DNA of 50,705 nucleotides from Muribaculaceae bacterium. Its GTDB lineage: Bacteria > Bacteroidota > Bacteroidia > Bacteroidales > Muribaculaceae. The stretch's first letter is position 1. The number at the start of each line of letters is the position of its first letter. The translations under genes and the position numbers were made by a program. Below, one piece after another: positions 40,523-48,810 of this stretch. The notes beneath the pieces were generated by a model that was not told the DNA's origin, ran no database searches, and saw only the letters and a program-made list of their open reading frames with translations. The stretch covers positions 1-50,705 of the forward strand of contig VSPM01000015.1 in assembly GCA_009775365.1 (NCBI GenBank), read 5' to 3'.

Positions 40523-42676
40523 TTATTCTTCAGCACGCTCTTCATTGAGAAGACGAATCATCTCTATAGCGCTCTTAGGAATGCGTGTGCCGGGGCCAAA
40601 GATGGCAGCCACGCCTGCTTTATACAAGAAGTCATAGTCCTGAGCTGGGATAACACCGCCGGCAGTCACCATGATGTCGGGACGTCCAAGTTTCTTGAGC
40701 TCTTCAATCACCTGAGGCACAAGTGTCTTGTGGCCTGCGGCGAGAGAAGACACGCCGAGGATATGAACGTCATTCTCAACTGCCTGGCGAGCAGACTCGG
40801 CAGGAGTCTGGAACAACGGCCCCATGTCAACGTCGAATCCGCAGTCAGCATAACCGGTAGCCACAACCTTGGCGCCACGGTCATGACCGTCCTGTCCCAT
40901 CTTGGCAATCATGATACGGGGCTGGCGACCTTCTCTTTTAGCGAAATCAGCCACTGCCTTGCGGGCTTCCTCAAATTCGGGATCACCCTTTTCCTCACTG
41001 CTATACACTCCTGAAATTGTTTTAATTACTGCTTTGTAACGGCCTACCACCTCTTCGCAAGCATCAGAGATTTCACCGAGAGTTGCTCTCACGCCGGCAG
41101 CTTTGACTGCGAGATCGAGAAGATTACCCTTCGACGGGTCTTTCACACACTCTGTGATTGCGGCAAGAGCCTCTTTCACAGCAGCCTCATCGCGGTTAGC
41201 CTTCAATTCCTCAAGACGGGCGCACTGCTCTTTGCGAACTTCAGTGTTGTCCACTTCAAGAATATCGATAGGATCCTCGTGGTCAAGACGATATTTGTTG
41301 ATGCCGACGATAGTCTGCTTCCCGGAGTCGATGCGAGCCTGTGTGCGAGCAGCTGCCTCCTCGATTTTGAGTTTCGGAAGACCGGTCTCGATAGCTTTTG
41401 CCATGCCACCGAGTTTTTCAATCTCCTGAATGTGTTCCCAAGCCTTGTGTGCAATCTCATTGGTGAGTGCCTCTACATAGTAGCTGCCACCCCATGGGTC
41501 AACCTGCTTGGTGACATATGTCTCCTCCTGAATATATATCTGAGTGTTACGCGCGATACGTGCAGAGAAATCTGTAGGAAGCGCAATAGCCTCGTCAAGA
41601 GCGTTGGTGTGGAGTGACTGAGTGTGACCGAGCACAGCACCCATAGCCTCTACGCAAGTTCTGCCAACATTGTTGAACGGATCCTGCTCTGTAAGGCTCC
41701 ATCCTGAAGTCTGGCAGTGTGTGCGGAGCGCAAGAGATTTGGGATTCTTAGGATTGAACTGCTTAACAATTCTTGCCCAAAGCATACGAGCGGCACGCAT
41801 CTTTGCAATTTCCATAAAATAGTTCATGGAGATAGCCCAGAAGAATGACAAACGCGGAGCAAATGAGTCGATATCCATGCCTGCGTTCACACCTGCGCGA
41901 AGATACTCAAGGCCGTCGGCCAATGTGTATGCAAGCTCGATGTCGGCTGTAGCGCCGGCCTCCTGCATGTGATAGCCTGAGATAGAAATTGAGTTAAACT
42001 TCGGCATGTTCTTTGAAGTATATTCAAAGATGTCGGCGATAATCTTCATTGAGAAGGCCGGCGGATAGATATAGGTGTTACGCACCATGAACTCTTTGAG
42101 AATGTCGTTCTGGATAGTACCGGCCATTTCATCGAGTTTTACTCCCTGCTCAAGACCTGCGTTGATATAGAATGCAAGCACAGGAAGCACAGCGCCGTTC
42201 ATGGTCATTGACACTGACATCTTGCCCAAAGGAATGCCATCGAAAAGCACCTTCATGTCTTCAAGAGAGCAGATTGAAACACCAGCCTTGCCAACGTCAC
42301 CCACTACGCGCTCATGGTTAGCGTCATAGCCGCGGTGTGTAGGAAGGTCGAATGCTACGGAAAGGCCCTTCTGTCCTGAAGCAAGATTTCGACGATAGAA
42401 TGCGTTCGACTCTGCCGCTGTTGAGAATCCGGCATACTGGCGGATTGTCCAGGGGCGAAGAGGATACATTGCGCTGTAAGGGCCTCTGAGATAAGGAGGA
42501 ATACCTGAAACGAAATCAAGATGCTCCAATCCCTGGAGATCCTCCTCTGTGTATACGGATTTAACCGGGATAAGTTCCGCGGTCATCCAGTCGGCCTCGT
42601 TCTTGACCGACGCGGGAGCGGCGTGGCATTCAGCCACTGCTGACTTAATATCTATGTCTTTGAAATTTGGTCTCAT
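40523..42676 (-). CDS. mutB: Methylmalonyl-CoA mutase, large (catalytic) subunit
   Basis: Adenosylcobalamin enzyme that interconverts succinyl-CoA and methylmalonyl-CoA, used in Bacteroidales mainly in the direction of propionate. The TIM-barrel is in the first 500 or so residues (RPWTIRQYAGFSTAAESN, FDLPTHRGYD). The C-terminal B12 domain has the DxHxxG motif at DGHDRG with H598 as lower cobalt ligand, and GGVIPAQDY near the end. Length 717 is typical. It follows mutA with a single nucleotide between stop and start, so both subunits are probably made in equal amount. No epimerase or decarboxylase genes are next to it. Confidence 0.97.
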   Translation of the reverse strand: MRPNFKDIDIKSAVAECHAAPASVKNEADWMTAELIPVKSVYTEEDLQGLEHLDFVSGIPPYLRGPYSAMYPLRPWTIRQYAGFSTAAESNAFYRRNLASGQKGLSVAFDLPTHRGYDANHERVVGDVGKAGVSICSLEDMKVLFDGIPLGKMSVSMTMNGAVLPVLAFYINAGLEQGVKLDEMAGTIQNDILKEFMVRNTYIYPPAFSMKIIADIFEYTSKNMPKFNSISISGYHMQEAGATADIELAYTLADGLEYLRAGVNAGMDIDSFAPRLSFFWAISMNYFMEIAKMRAARMLWARIVKQFNPKNPKSLALRTHCQTSGWSLTEQDPFNNVGRTCVEAMGAVLGHTQSLHTNALDEAIALPTDFSARIARNTQIYIQEETYVTKQVDPWGGSYYVEALTNEIAHKAWEHIQEIEKLGGMAKAIETGLPKLKIEEAAARTQARIDSGKQTIVGINKYRLDHEDPIDILEVDNTEVRKEQCARLEELKANRDEAAVKEALAAITECVKDPSKGNLLDLAVKAAGVRATLGEISDACEEVVGRYKAVIKTISGVYSSEEKGDPEFEEARKAVADFAKREGRQPRIMIAKMGQDGHDRGAKVVATGYADCGFDVDMGPLFQTPAESARQAVENDVHILGVSSLAAGHKTLVPQVIEELKKLGRPDIMVTAGGVIPAQDYDFLYKAGVAAIFGPGTRIPKSAIEMIRLLNEERAEE

Positions 42677-42677
42677 G

Positions 42678-44534
42678 TCAGTTAAGAAGTTTGGCGTTGA
42701 ATTTTACAAGTGTGTCAAGCACATTCACTTTCACATGGATAAACTCTTCTATGCCTTGAGCCTTGAGATCTTCCATGCATGCAGGAGCACCGGCAACCAC
42801 AAACAGGGCACGTCCGTTGAGTTCCTTGAATGCCTCGGGGGCATACTGGGCATATTCATCATCGCTTGAGCAAAGCACAACAACTTCTGCACCCTTCTCA
42901 ATAGCTGCGTCCACACCCTCTTTAACGGTGTTGAAGCCGATGTTGTCGATGATTTCATATCCTGCGCATCCGAAGAAGTTAGCTGAGAACTGTGCCCTTG
43001 CAAGACGCATGGCAAGATTGCCGATTGTGAGCATAAACACCTTCGGACGTTTGCCGCTACGCTCTGTGTCAAGACGCAACTGCTCGAACTGGCTTGCCGC
43101 ACGGTCGAAATTAAGACCCTCTACAGCGCCGTCTTGTGCGTTCTCTTCAGAGCAGCCACAGCCACAGCAGCATGATTCCTTCTCAATCTTGTCGAGAGCC
43201 TTCTCATTGAAATTAGGATACTGGTTTGTGCCCAGAAGAATCTCTTTACGACGTGCAACATCTGTGTGACGCTTCACGCCGGATTCATTGACAGCCTTCT
43301 GAATATCTCCAGCCTTGAGAAGTGCATAGAAACCACCCTTGTCTTCAACTTCATTGAAAATATCCCATGCAACTTTTGCAATAGATGCAGTGAGAGTCTC
43401 AATGTAATATGAACCGCCTGCAGGGTCAACAACCTTGTTGAGGTGGCTCTCTTCACGAAGAAGGAGCTGCTGGTTTCGGGCGATTCTCTCGCTGAATTCA
43501 TCAGGCTGCTTATACTGAAGGTCAAACGGAAGTGTCTCTATAGAGTCCACACCTGCAAGAGCTGCGCTCATTGTTTCAGTCATAGAACGGAGAAGATTCA
43601 CATGAGCGTCATAGATTGTCTGGTTGAACTGGCTTGTCACTGCGTGAACCATCATCTTGCTGCATTCATCGCCGGTGCCATATGCCTTTGCGATTTCTGC
43701 CCAGAGCATTCTGCCTGCACGGAACTTTGCAAGCTCCATGAAATAATTGGAAGAGATGCCCATATTGAATTTGATTCTTGAAGCAGCTTCACAAGCGGAA
43801 AGACCAGCCTCTGTGAGCATTGTCATCCACTCTGCGCCCCATGCAAGAGCGTAGCCAAGCTCCTGCGTGATGTATGCACCTGCATTATTAAGCATGCAGC
43901 TGTCTACTGCAAAGCAACGGAAATTCTTTATTTCCTTAACAGCCTCATACATTGCAAGAGCCTCATCCTTTATATCACGCGGGAATTCAAGGCCATGGCG
44001 GAGAAGACGCTTGTAAGGATTGAAATCGATTGAGCCTTTGAACTCATTTTCAACACCCTTTGACTTCACATAGTCTACTACAAGGCGAGCCACCTCTACG
44101 GCCTTGCCATTGCAACATGAAATGTTGAATTCAATCTTGCCGAGGTCAATGCCATCAAGAATTGCAGCAAGATCGGCAGAGGTCACATCGCGTCCGAGTT
44201 TGATTCCGATTGAGTCAACTCCGCGGTCGATTGCAAGACGAGCCTCACGATTAAGTTCTTCCGGTGTTGCGCCTGCAATTTGCTGACGAATCAACCAGTC
44301 ATTATTGTCGCGGGTTCCTCTCACATAGGGGAATTGCCCGGGCAGTGTGCCCATGTGAGGAATAGCCTTCAGGTCTTCACGGCGATAGAAAGGCTGCACA
44401 TTGAAGCCCTCGTTGGTGCGCCATACGAGTTTCTTGTTGAAATCGGCACCTTTGAGGTCGACAGTTATCTTTGCCACCCAGTCTTCTGTTGAGGTGGGAG
44501 AAAACATGTCAAATAATTTTTCGTTGTTTGCCAT
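42678..44534 (-). CDS. mutA: Methylmalonyl-CoA mutase, small subunit, with a cysteine cluster
   Basis: Non-catalytic partner of MutB, with the same two-domain plan but without the DxHxxG cobalamin motif (TIGNLAMRLARAQFS stands in its place). 618 residues is a usual length. It begins with EKLFDMFSPTSTEDWVAKI and keeps barrel motifs such as DPAGGSYYIETLT. An odd feature is the run C455-C-C-G-C-G-C461 (ESCCCGCGCSEEN) in the linker between the barrel and the C-terminal domain. This could bind a metal. The likely promoter is far upstream (about 44732), so the leader is long. Confidence 0.95.
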   Translation of the reverse strand: MANNEKLFDMFSPTSTEDWVAKITVDLKGADFNKKLVWRTNEGFNVQPFYRREDLKAIPHMGTLPGQFPYVRGTRDNNDWLIRQQIAGATPEELNREARLAIDRGVDSIGIKLGRDVTSADLAAILDGIDLGKIEFNISCCNGKAVEVARLVVDYVKSKGVENEFKGSIDFNPYKRLLRHGLEFPRDIKDEALAMYEAVKEIKNFRCFAVDSCMLNNAGAYITQELGYALAWGAEWMTMLTEAGLSACEAASRIKFNMGISSNYFMELAKFRAGRMLWAEIAKAYGTGDECSKMMVHAVTSQFNQTIYDAHVNLLRSMTETMSAALAGVDSIETLPFDLQYKQPDEFSERIARNQQLLLREESHLNKVVDPAGGSYYIETLTASIAKVAWDIFNEVEDKGGFYALLKAGDIQKAVNESGVKRHTDVARRKEILLGTNQYPNFNEKALDKIEKESCCCGCGCSEENAQDGAVEGLNFDRAASQFEQLRLDTERSGKRPKVFMLTIGNLAMRLARAQFSANFFGCAGYEIIDNIGFNTVKEGVDAAIEKGAEVVVLCSSDDEYAQYAPEAFKELNGRALFVVAGAPACMEDLKAQGIEEFIHVKVNVLDTLVKFNAKLLN

Positions 44535-44708
44535 AAGTTTTATAGCTCTTATTATGATATAGATGTTTGGTCTCCGTTATTTTACACAAGCATAAGAAAT
44601 GAGTGCCGAATTAAATTTAGTAGGGTCAGCAACTATTTTGAATCGCTAATTTGCTGGCTATAAAATTTAAGGTCAACATCTCGTTTCAAGCCGCCAATCC
44701 ACGCGAAT

Positions 44709-44742
44709 GGCTAAACTTGCGTCTTTTGTTGCAAATTTAGCC
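44709..44742 (-). promoter_or_regulatory. Putative mutA promoter covered by a dyad
   Basis: On the minus strand a -7 box TAAATTTG (44739-44732) lies inside a 12-bp inverted repeat (44709-44720 and 44731-44742; one G-T step) with a 10-nt loop. No exact -33 is seen. If used, the mutA leader would be about 190 nt. The dyad overlapping the -7 box suggests a repressor site. Confidence 0.45.
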
Positions 44743-44798
44743 ATTAACTTTCAATTAAAGAAATTTTTCACTTATTTCTTTAAAAAATTTTTAGATAT

Positions 44799-45467
44799 TT
44801 ATTCTGCTATCACTCTTTTCCCCTCACATCTCAGCATTTTTCCCGGAAAATCATCCGCAAGCTGAAGATTGTGTGTGGCCATGACCACACAATGTCCCGA
44901 ATCCGAAAGTTCATGGAGCAGTGACACGATCTGATAACCGGTCTGAGGGTCAAGATTGCCGGTTGGCTCGTCTGCAAGGATGAGTTCAGGCTTGTTTAGA
45001 AGAGCTCGCGCTATAACTATTCGCTGCTGCTCTCCTCCACTCAGTTCATGAGGCATCTTATAACTTTTATTCGCCATGCCTACCATGGTGAGCACCTCTT
45101 CTATCCTATCTTCCATCTCGCGTTTATCCTTCCACCCCGTTGCTCTTAAAACAAATTTCAAGTTCCCATTCACAGACCTGTCTTGAAGAAGCTGAAAATC
45201 TTGAAACACAATCCCTATCTTTCTCCTTAAATACGGTATGTTTTTTTTCTTTATCTCAAGCAAATCGAAGTCAAGCACATTTGCCACGCTGCCTGACCTC
45301 AAGGGCACATCGGCATACATGGTTTTCATAAGACTGCTCTTTCCGCTGCCAACCCTGCCCACAAGATAATGAAACTCCCCTTTGTTAAGAGTGAATGTCA
45401 CCTCTTTGAGCACGCTTTTCTCCGCCCGCTCAATCTCTACATCCTTATAGTTTATTATCACACTCAT
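44799..45467 (-). CDS. ftsE: FtsE-type ABC transporter ATP-binding protein
   Basis: ATPase that with FtsX activates peptidoglycan hydrolases at the division site. Walker A is GRVGSGKSS at about 37-45, the signature is LSGGEQQRI, Walker B is LILADEPTGNLD and the H-loop is VVMATHNLQ. Length 222 and the segment IGVFQDFQLLQDRSV-like (RKIGIVFQDFQLL) are as in FtsE. No ftsX is adjacent, so LolD/MacB-type assignment is a possible alternative. It is a single gene with its own promoter at 45492-45523. Confidence 0.8.
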   Translation of the reverse strand: MSVIINYKDVEIERAEKSVLKEVTFTLNKGEFHYLVGRVGSGKSSLMKTMYADVPLRSGSVANVLDFDLLEIKKKNIPYLRRKIGIVFQDFQLLQDRSVNGNLKFVLRATGWKDKREMEDRIEEVLTMVGMANKSYKMPHELSGGEQQRIVIARALLNKPELILADEPTGNLDPQTGYQIVSLLHELSDSGHCVVMATHNLQLADDFPGKMLRCEGKRVIAE

Positions 45468-45491
45468 TTCCTATATTTTGTCATAGTTGTG

Positions 45492-45523
45492 CAAAGTTAC
45501 GCATATTATCAACAATATGCAAA
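45492..45523 (-). promoter_or_regulatory. Promoter of ftsE with an inverted repeat in the spacer
   Basis: On the minus strand TTTG (45523-45520), 20 nt, TAACTTTG (45499-45492): an exact fit. The spacer holds the inverted repeat GCATATT / AATATGC (45501-45507 and 45514-45520), so a bound regulator would block the promoter. Confidence 0.7.
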
Positions 45524-45543
45524 TCCCAATTCTTGACAACTTC

Positions 45544-46908
45544 TCAAAAGCTAAGCATCATCATGGCGGTTATTCTATTGGCATTCCCTGAAGTCTTATT
45601 AAAATTCATGCGTTTTCCGGCAAGATACTCTATCCCAACTTCAAAACGGGGAGTTATGTCCCAGTAAAGATTGAACGCACCATAAAGCCCGTATTTATAT
45701 TGAGAATCCCCGGGGTTGTTCTTAGGATAATATCTTTGCTCTGACAAAGCCATGTCGGCAAATAACGACGGCGTAAAATAATATTGAGCGCCAAGCACAT
45801 ATCCCACAGCCATAGGCGCATACAATCGCCCTTTCTGCCCCGGGTCTGCCACAAGATCAAACTTATCGCTTGCAAGGTCGGTTGTATATGACTCATGTCC
45901 ATGCCCTACAGAGGCTATGCCATATAGATTAAACTGCGGAAGAGCCTTTATCACAGTCGACAACTGTAGCCCCCATCCAAAAATATTATGGTTCCTGGCT
46001 TGGAGCATGTCCCTATAAGTCAACACTCTTGCCAATCCCGACAATCTCACGTGGCTCGCGCCTCCTGCCCATTGATACTGCGCGAATGCCGCCATATCAG
46101 GCACATAGTCGCTACATGCCTTTGTGTATTCCCCATCCGCAGCTATCGAAGACGACGGAAACTCCACAGAGCCGGCAACCGTCCACTTGCCCTTAAAAGT
46201 GTGCATATATCTTACAAGCACATTTGTTCTTGAGTTTATGCCATTTGGCCCGGCACCATCTATTGTCGACGGTTCCGCTTTCGTATCTTCAAATGTGGTT
46301 GTAGCATATCCCGCAGTCCAGTCTCCTGCTTGCATATAGGCTTTTTTAAGTTTTAAATCCTTTCCATTATAGCCTGAGAAATCTACTTGAATGAATGCCA
46401 TGTAGTCTCCAAGCAACGTGTGATTACCAAGCAACGTCACAAAAAAGCCGGTTCCCGACGGAGTGGCGGCAAGACGCCTCATTGATGTAGGGTCTTTTGG
46501 TATTGGGATTGAATAAGGAGAAAAACCGTTTATAGGAATCGAGCCATTCCAGTCATAATATCCCCTTATTCTTACAAGTCCGCCAACACCCATTGCTATC
46601 TTGCTACTCTTGCTCATAAACATGAAGTATGGCGCACGAGGATCTTGAAAATGCCTAAACTGGTCAACATAGAACGTTGTCAGAAGTCTTTCCAGCGAAT
46701 CCCTCATCACACCCTCTTCGCCGGCTCCGATTATATGTGTTGAATTAATCATTGATTTCATCCTCACATTTTCAGGAATGCGCGACAAGGTGTCGGCGGT
46801 CTGTGCATTTAATCCGGAGAAACTGCAAACTGCCGCTCCCGCCATCAAGCATCTTAATGCTCTATTCACTGCGCAATGTGAATGTCTTAAAAAAGCAATG
46901 GGTTTCAT
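45544..46908 (-). CDS. DcaP-like outer membrane porin
   Basis: Predicted trimeric outer membrane channel of the DcaP group. The ATG at 46908 gives 454 residues with an N-terminal export signal (CLMAGAAVCSFSGLNAQ, cleavage after A or Q). A short helical, coiled segment follows (RDSLERLLTTFYVDQF), then a beta-barrel with many aromatic-ended strands: VRIRGYYDWNGSI, GDYMAFIQVDFSGYN, LKKAYMQAGDWTAGY. It closes with a strand ending in phenylalanine (ITAMMMLSF), as needed for BAM-dependent insertion. Substrate is unknown. The upstream in-frame start at 46971 adds no signal-like sequence. Confidence 0.8.
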   Translation of the reverse strand: MKPIAFLRHSHCAVNRALRCLMAGAAVCSFSGLNAQTADTLSRIPENVRMKSMINSTHIIGAGEEGVMRDSLERLLTTFYVDQFRHFQDPRAPYFMFMSKSSKIAMGVGGLVRIRGYYDWNGSIPINGFSPYSIPIPKDPTSMRRLAATPSGTGFFVTLLGNHTLLGDYMAFIQVDFSGYNGKDLKLKKAYMQAGDWTAGYATTTFEDTKAEPSTIDGAGPNGINSRTNVLVRYMHTFKGKWTVAGSVEFPSSSIAADGEYTKACSDYVPDMAAFAQYQWAGGASHVRLSGLARVLTYRDMLQARNHNIFGWGLQLSTVIKALPQFNLYGIASVGHGHESYTTDLASDKFDLVADPGQKGRLYAPMAVGYVLGAQYYFTPSLFADMALSEQRYYPKNNPGDSQYKYGLYGAFNLYWDITPRFEVGIEYLAGKRMNFNKTSGNANRITAMMMLSF

Positions 46909-47169
46909 CGTATAATTATGTTTAGTAACCAGCGAAATATCAAGTCTTGACAAATTGCATACTTGCCACATTTACCGGCCAATTATAATGCGTTATTCGC
47001 GCATTATATCTGACGGCTGCATCTCGCATTCAAAATTTAAACTTTTTTCACCTTAATAACATTTTTTCACCTGATACGGTTCAGACGCTTGATGCGCAGT
47101 GAAAACACTCACCAGCGTTTTCACTGCGCACCAATATGAAATAATCTCAAAAAATTATTAATTAATTAG
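46909..47169. other. Intergenic region upstream of the porin: direct repeats and hairpin
   Basis: No gene. Two direct copies of TTTTTTCACCT lie at 47043-47053 and 47062-47072 (19-bp period), about 140-165 bp before the porin ATG. A perfect 14-bp inverted repeat TGCGCAGTGAAAAC / GTTTTCACTGCGCA lies at 47093-47130 with a 10-nt loop. It may end transcription from radA or be a regulator site; no T-tract follows. No clear promoter box was found for the porin. Confidence 0.5.
47093..47130. repeat. 14-bp perfect inverted repeat upstream of the porin
   Basis: Arms 47093-47106 and 47117-47130 with loop ACTCACCAGC. GC-rich in an AT-rich gap, so the dyad stands out. It lies between the end of radA plus the mobile element and the porin start. 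Confidence 0.65.
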
Positions 47170-47393
47170 TAGGGTGTTCAGTAGAATGTTCCAACTTTTA
47201 TGTTCTTTTTACAGTCGTAATATTTTATATATCAGTAAAATACCCTCAATAAAATCGCTAATTTTTGAGTTAAATTTTACCATGTTTTTCAACATTGTTC
47301 TATTACACAGAATCACTAATGTATATCAGGAACTTATGGCTATTCACTCATGATTTTTGATTCAAAAATGAGAACATAGAACTGAACACCCTA
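47170..47393. mobile_element. Complete MITE-like element (copy 2), 224 bp
   Basis: Bounded by TAGGGTGTTCAGT (47170-47182) and its exact complement ACTGAACACCCTA (47381-47393). Including flanks, the ends match over 30 bp with 4 mismatches (47162-47191 against 47372-47401). TTAATTA stands on both sides (47162-47168 and 47394-47400) and may be a target duplication or part of the palindromic end. The interior has no open reading frame of note. The last 76 bp of this region (47320-47395) are identical to bases 1-76. It lies 28 nt after the radA stop. This is the picture of a non-autonomous transposable element; the mobilising transposase is not in the window. Confidence 0.72.
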
Positions 47394-47421
47394 TTAATTA
47401 ATTTTCCACAATATATACCCC

Positions 47422-48783
47422 TTATTCAAAAAGATGACGCAGCAACTCCTCAATCTTACCAACTTCTACAATATTTATGGAGAATTTGTCTTTTATACCT
47501 TTTAAATTCCCCTTTGGAATAACCACAGTCTCAAACCCGAGTTTTTCAACCTCTGCCACTCTCTGGTCGATACGTGTCACAGTGCGAATCTCTCCGGAAA
47601 GTCCCACCTCACCCACAAACGCCGTTTTCCTTGACACGGGGACATCAAAATTAGACGACATTATCGCCGCCACAACCGCCATGTCTATTGCAGGGTCTGC
47701 CACCTTCAGCCCACCGGCCATATTAAGGAACACATCTTTCTGTCCTAATTTAAATCTTGCTCTCTTCTCAAGAACTGCAAGAAGCATGTTAAGTCGTCTT
47801 TGGTCAAAACCTGTCACAGAACGCTGGGGAGTGCCATATGCCGCGCTCGACACCAATGCCTGCACCTCCACCATGAATGGGCGCACTCCCTCCAGTGTGA
47901 CTCCGATTGCTATTCCGCTCATCTCTTCCTCTCTGTTTTCCGACAAAAGCATTTCCGAAGGATTCTTAACTTCTCTGAGCCCTTTATGCACCATCTCGTA
48001 GATTCCTATTTCCGATGTAGATCCGAAACGGTTCTTTATCGACCTGAGAATCCTGTAAAGATATTGCCGGTCTCCTTCAAATTGAAGCACAGTGTCAACA
48101 ATGTGTTCAAGCACCTTTGGCCCGGCTATTGCGCCATCCTTGTTAATATGGCCTACCAATATGACAGGCACATTCGACTCCTTGGCATATCTCAGCAAGG
48201 CCGCAGCACATTCCCTGACCTGGCTCACACTTCCTGCCGCTGATTCCACTTGTTCCGAAGCAATTGTCTGAATTGAGTCAACAACGACAATCTGAGGATT
48301 TACGTTTTCTATCTGCGTGAAGATATTGTCCAATCGTGTTTCACATAATATTAACGTGTTGTCTGCCACTTTCCCAAGCCTGTCAGCCCTCAATCGAAGT
48401 TGGCTCGCGCTCTCTTCACCTGAAATATAGAGTATTTTCTTATTCCTTATCGAAAGGATATTCTGCAACAGAAGTGTAGACTTTCCTATGCCAGGTTCCC
48501 CTCCAATCAATGTCAGGCTTCCGGCAACCAATCCGCCACCCAGAACCCTGTTTAGCTCCTCCGAAGGCATATGTATGCGGGGTTCGTCAAGAGTCTCGAT
48601 TTCGGAAAGTTTTATCGGCTGTGCCATTCCTGAACGCGATGACTTCGAGTTTGACTTCTTCCCGACTGTCACTCTCTCTTCCACAAACGTGTTCCACTCT
48701 CCGCAGGCAGGACACTTTCCAAGCCACTTGGGAGACTCATAACCACAGGACTGACAGAAATAGACACTTTTGGTCTTTGCCAT
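47422..48783 (-). CDS. radA: DNA repair protein RadA
   Basis: RecA-like ATPase that helps branch migration in homologous recombination. The N-terminal zinc finger is complete: C10, C13, C24, C27 (CQSCGYESPKWLGKCPACGEW in short segments). Walker A is GEPGIGKST at about 95-103, Walker B is IVVVDSIQ, and the RadA-specific KNRFG motif is in SIKNRFGSTSE. The C-terminal third is the Lon protease-like domain (VGEVGLSGEIRTV). Length 453 is typical. It lies 27 nt after the methyltransferase gene on the same strand. Confidence 0.96.
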   Translation of the reverse strand: MAKTKSVYFCQSCGYESPKWLGKCPACGEWNTFVEERVTVGKKSNSKSSRSGMAQPIKLSEIETLDEPRIHMPSEELNRVLGGGLVAGSLTLIGGEPGIGKSTLLLQNILSIRNKKILYISGEESASQLRLRADRLGKVADNTLILCETRLDNIFTQIENVNPQIVVVDSIQTIASEQVESAAGSVSQVRECAAALLRYAKESNVPVILVGHINKDGAIAGPKVLEHIVDTVLQFEGDRQYLYRILRSIKNRFGSTSEIGIYEMVHKGLREVKNPSEMLLSENREEEMSGIAIGVTLEGVRPFMVEVQALVSSAAYGTPQRSVTGFDQRRLNMLLAVLEKRARFKLGQKDVFLNMAGGLKVADPAIDMAVVAAIMSSNFDVPVSRKTAFVGEVGLSGEIRTVTRIDQRVAEVEKLGFETVVIPKGNLKGIKDKFSINIVEVGKIEELLRHLFE

Positions 48784-48810
48784 AACATTTTGTATTTACA
48801 GATTATTTAT

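Noticed and set aside
40730..44492. Many open frames opposite or within mutB and mutA
   Set aside because: Shadows of strongly codon-biased real genes; none shows a family motif.
44535..44740. Cobalamin riboswitch before mutA
   Set aside because: The conserved B12 box and the typical arm pattern were not found on either strand.
47170..47393. Attenuator or structured RNA gene instead of a mobile element
   Set aside because: The exact 76-bp repeat at the other end of the window and the terminal inverted repeats fit a mobile element better.
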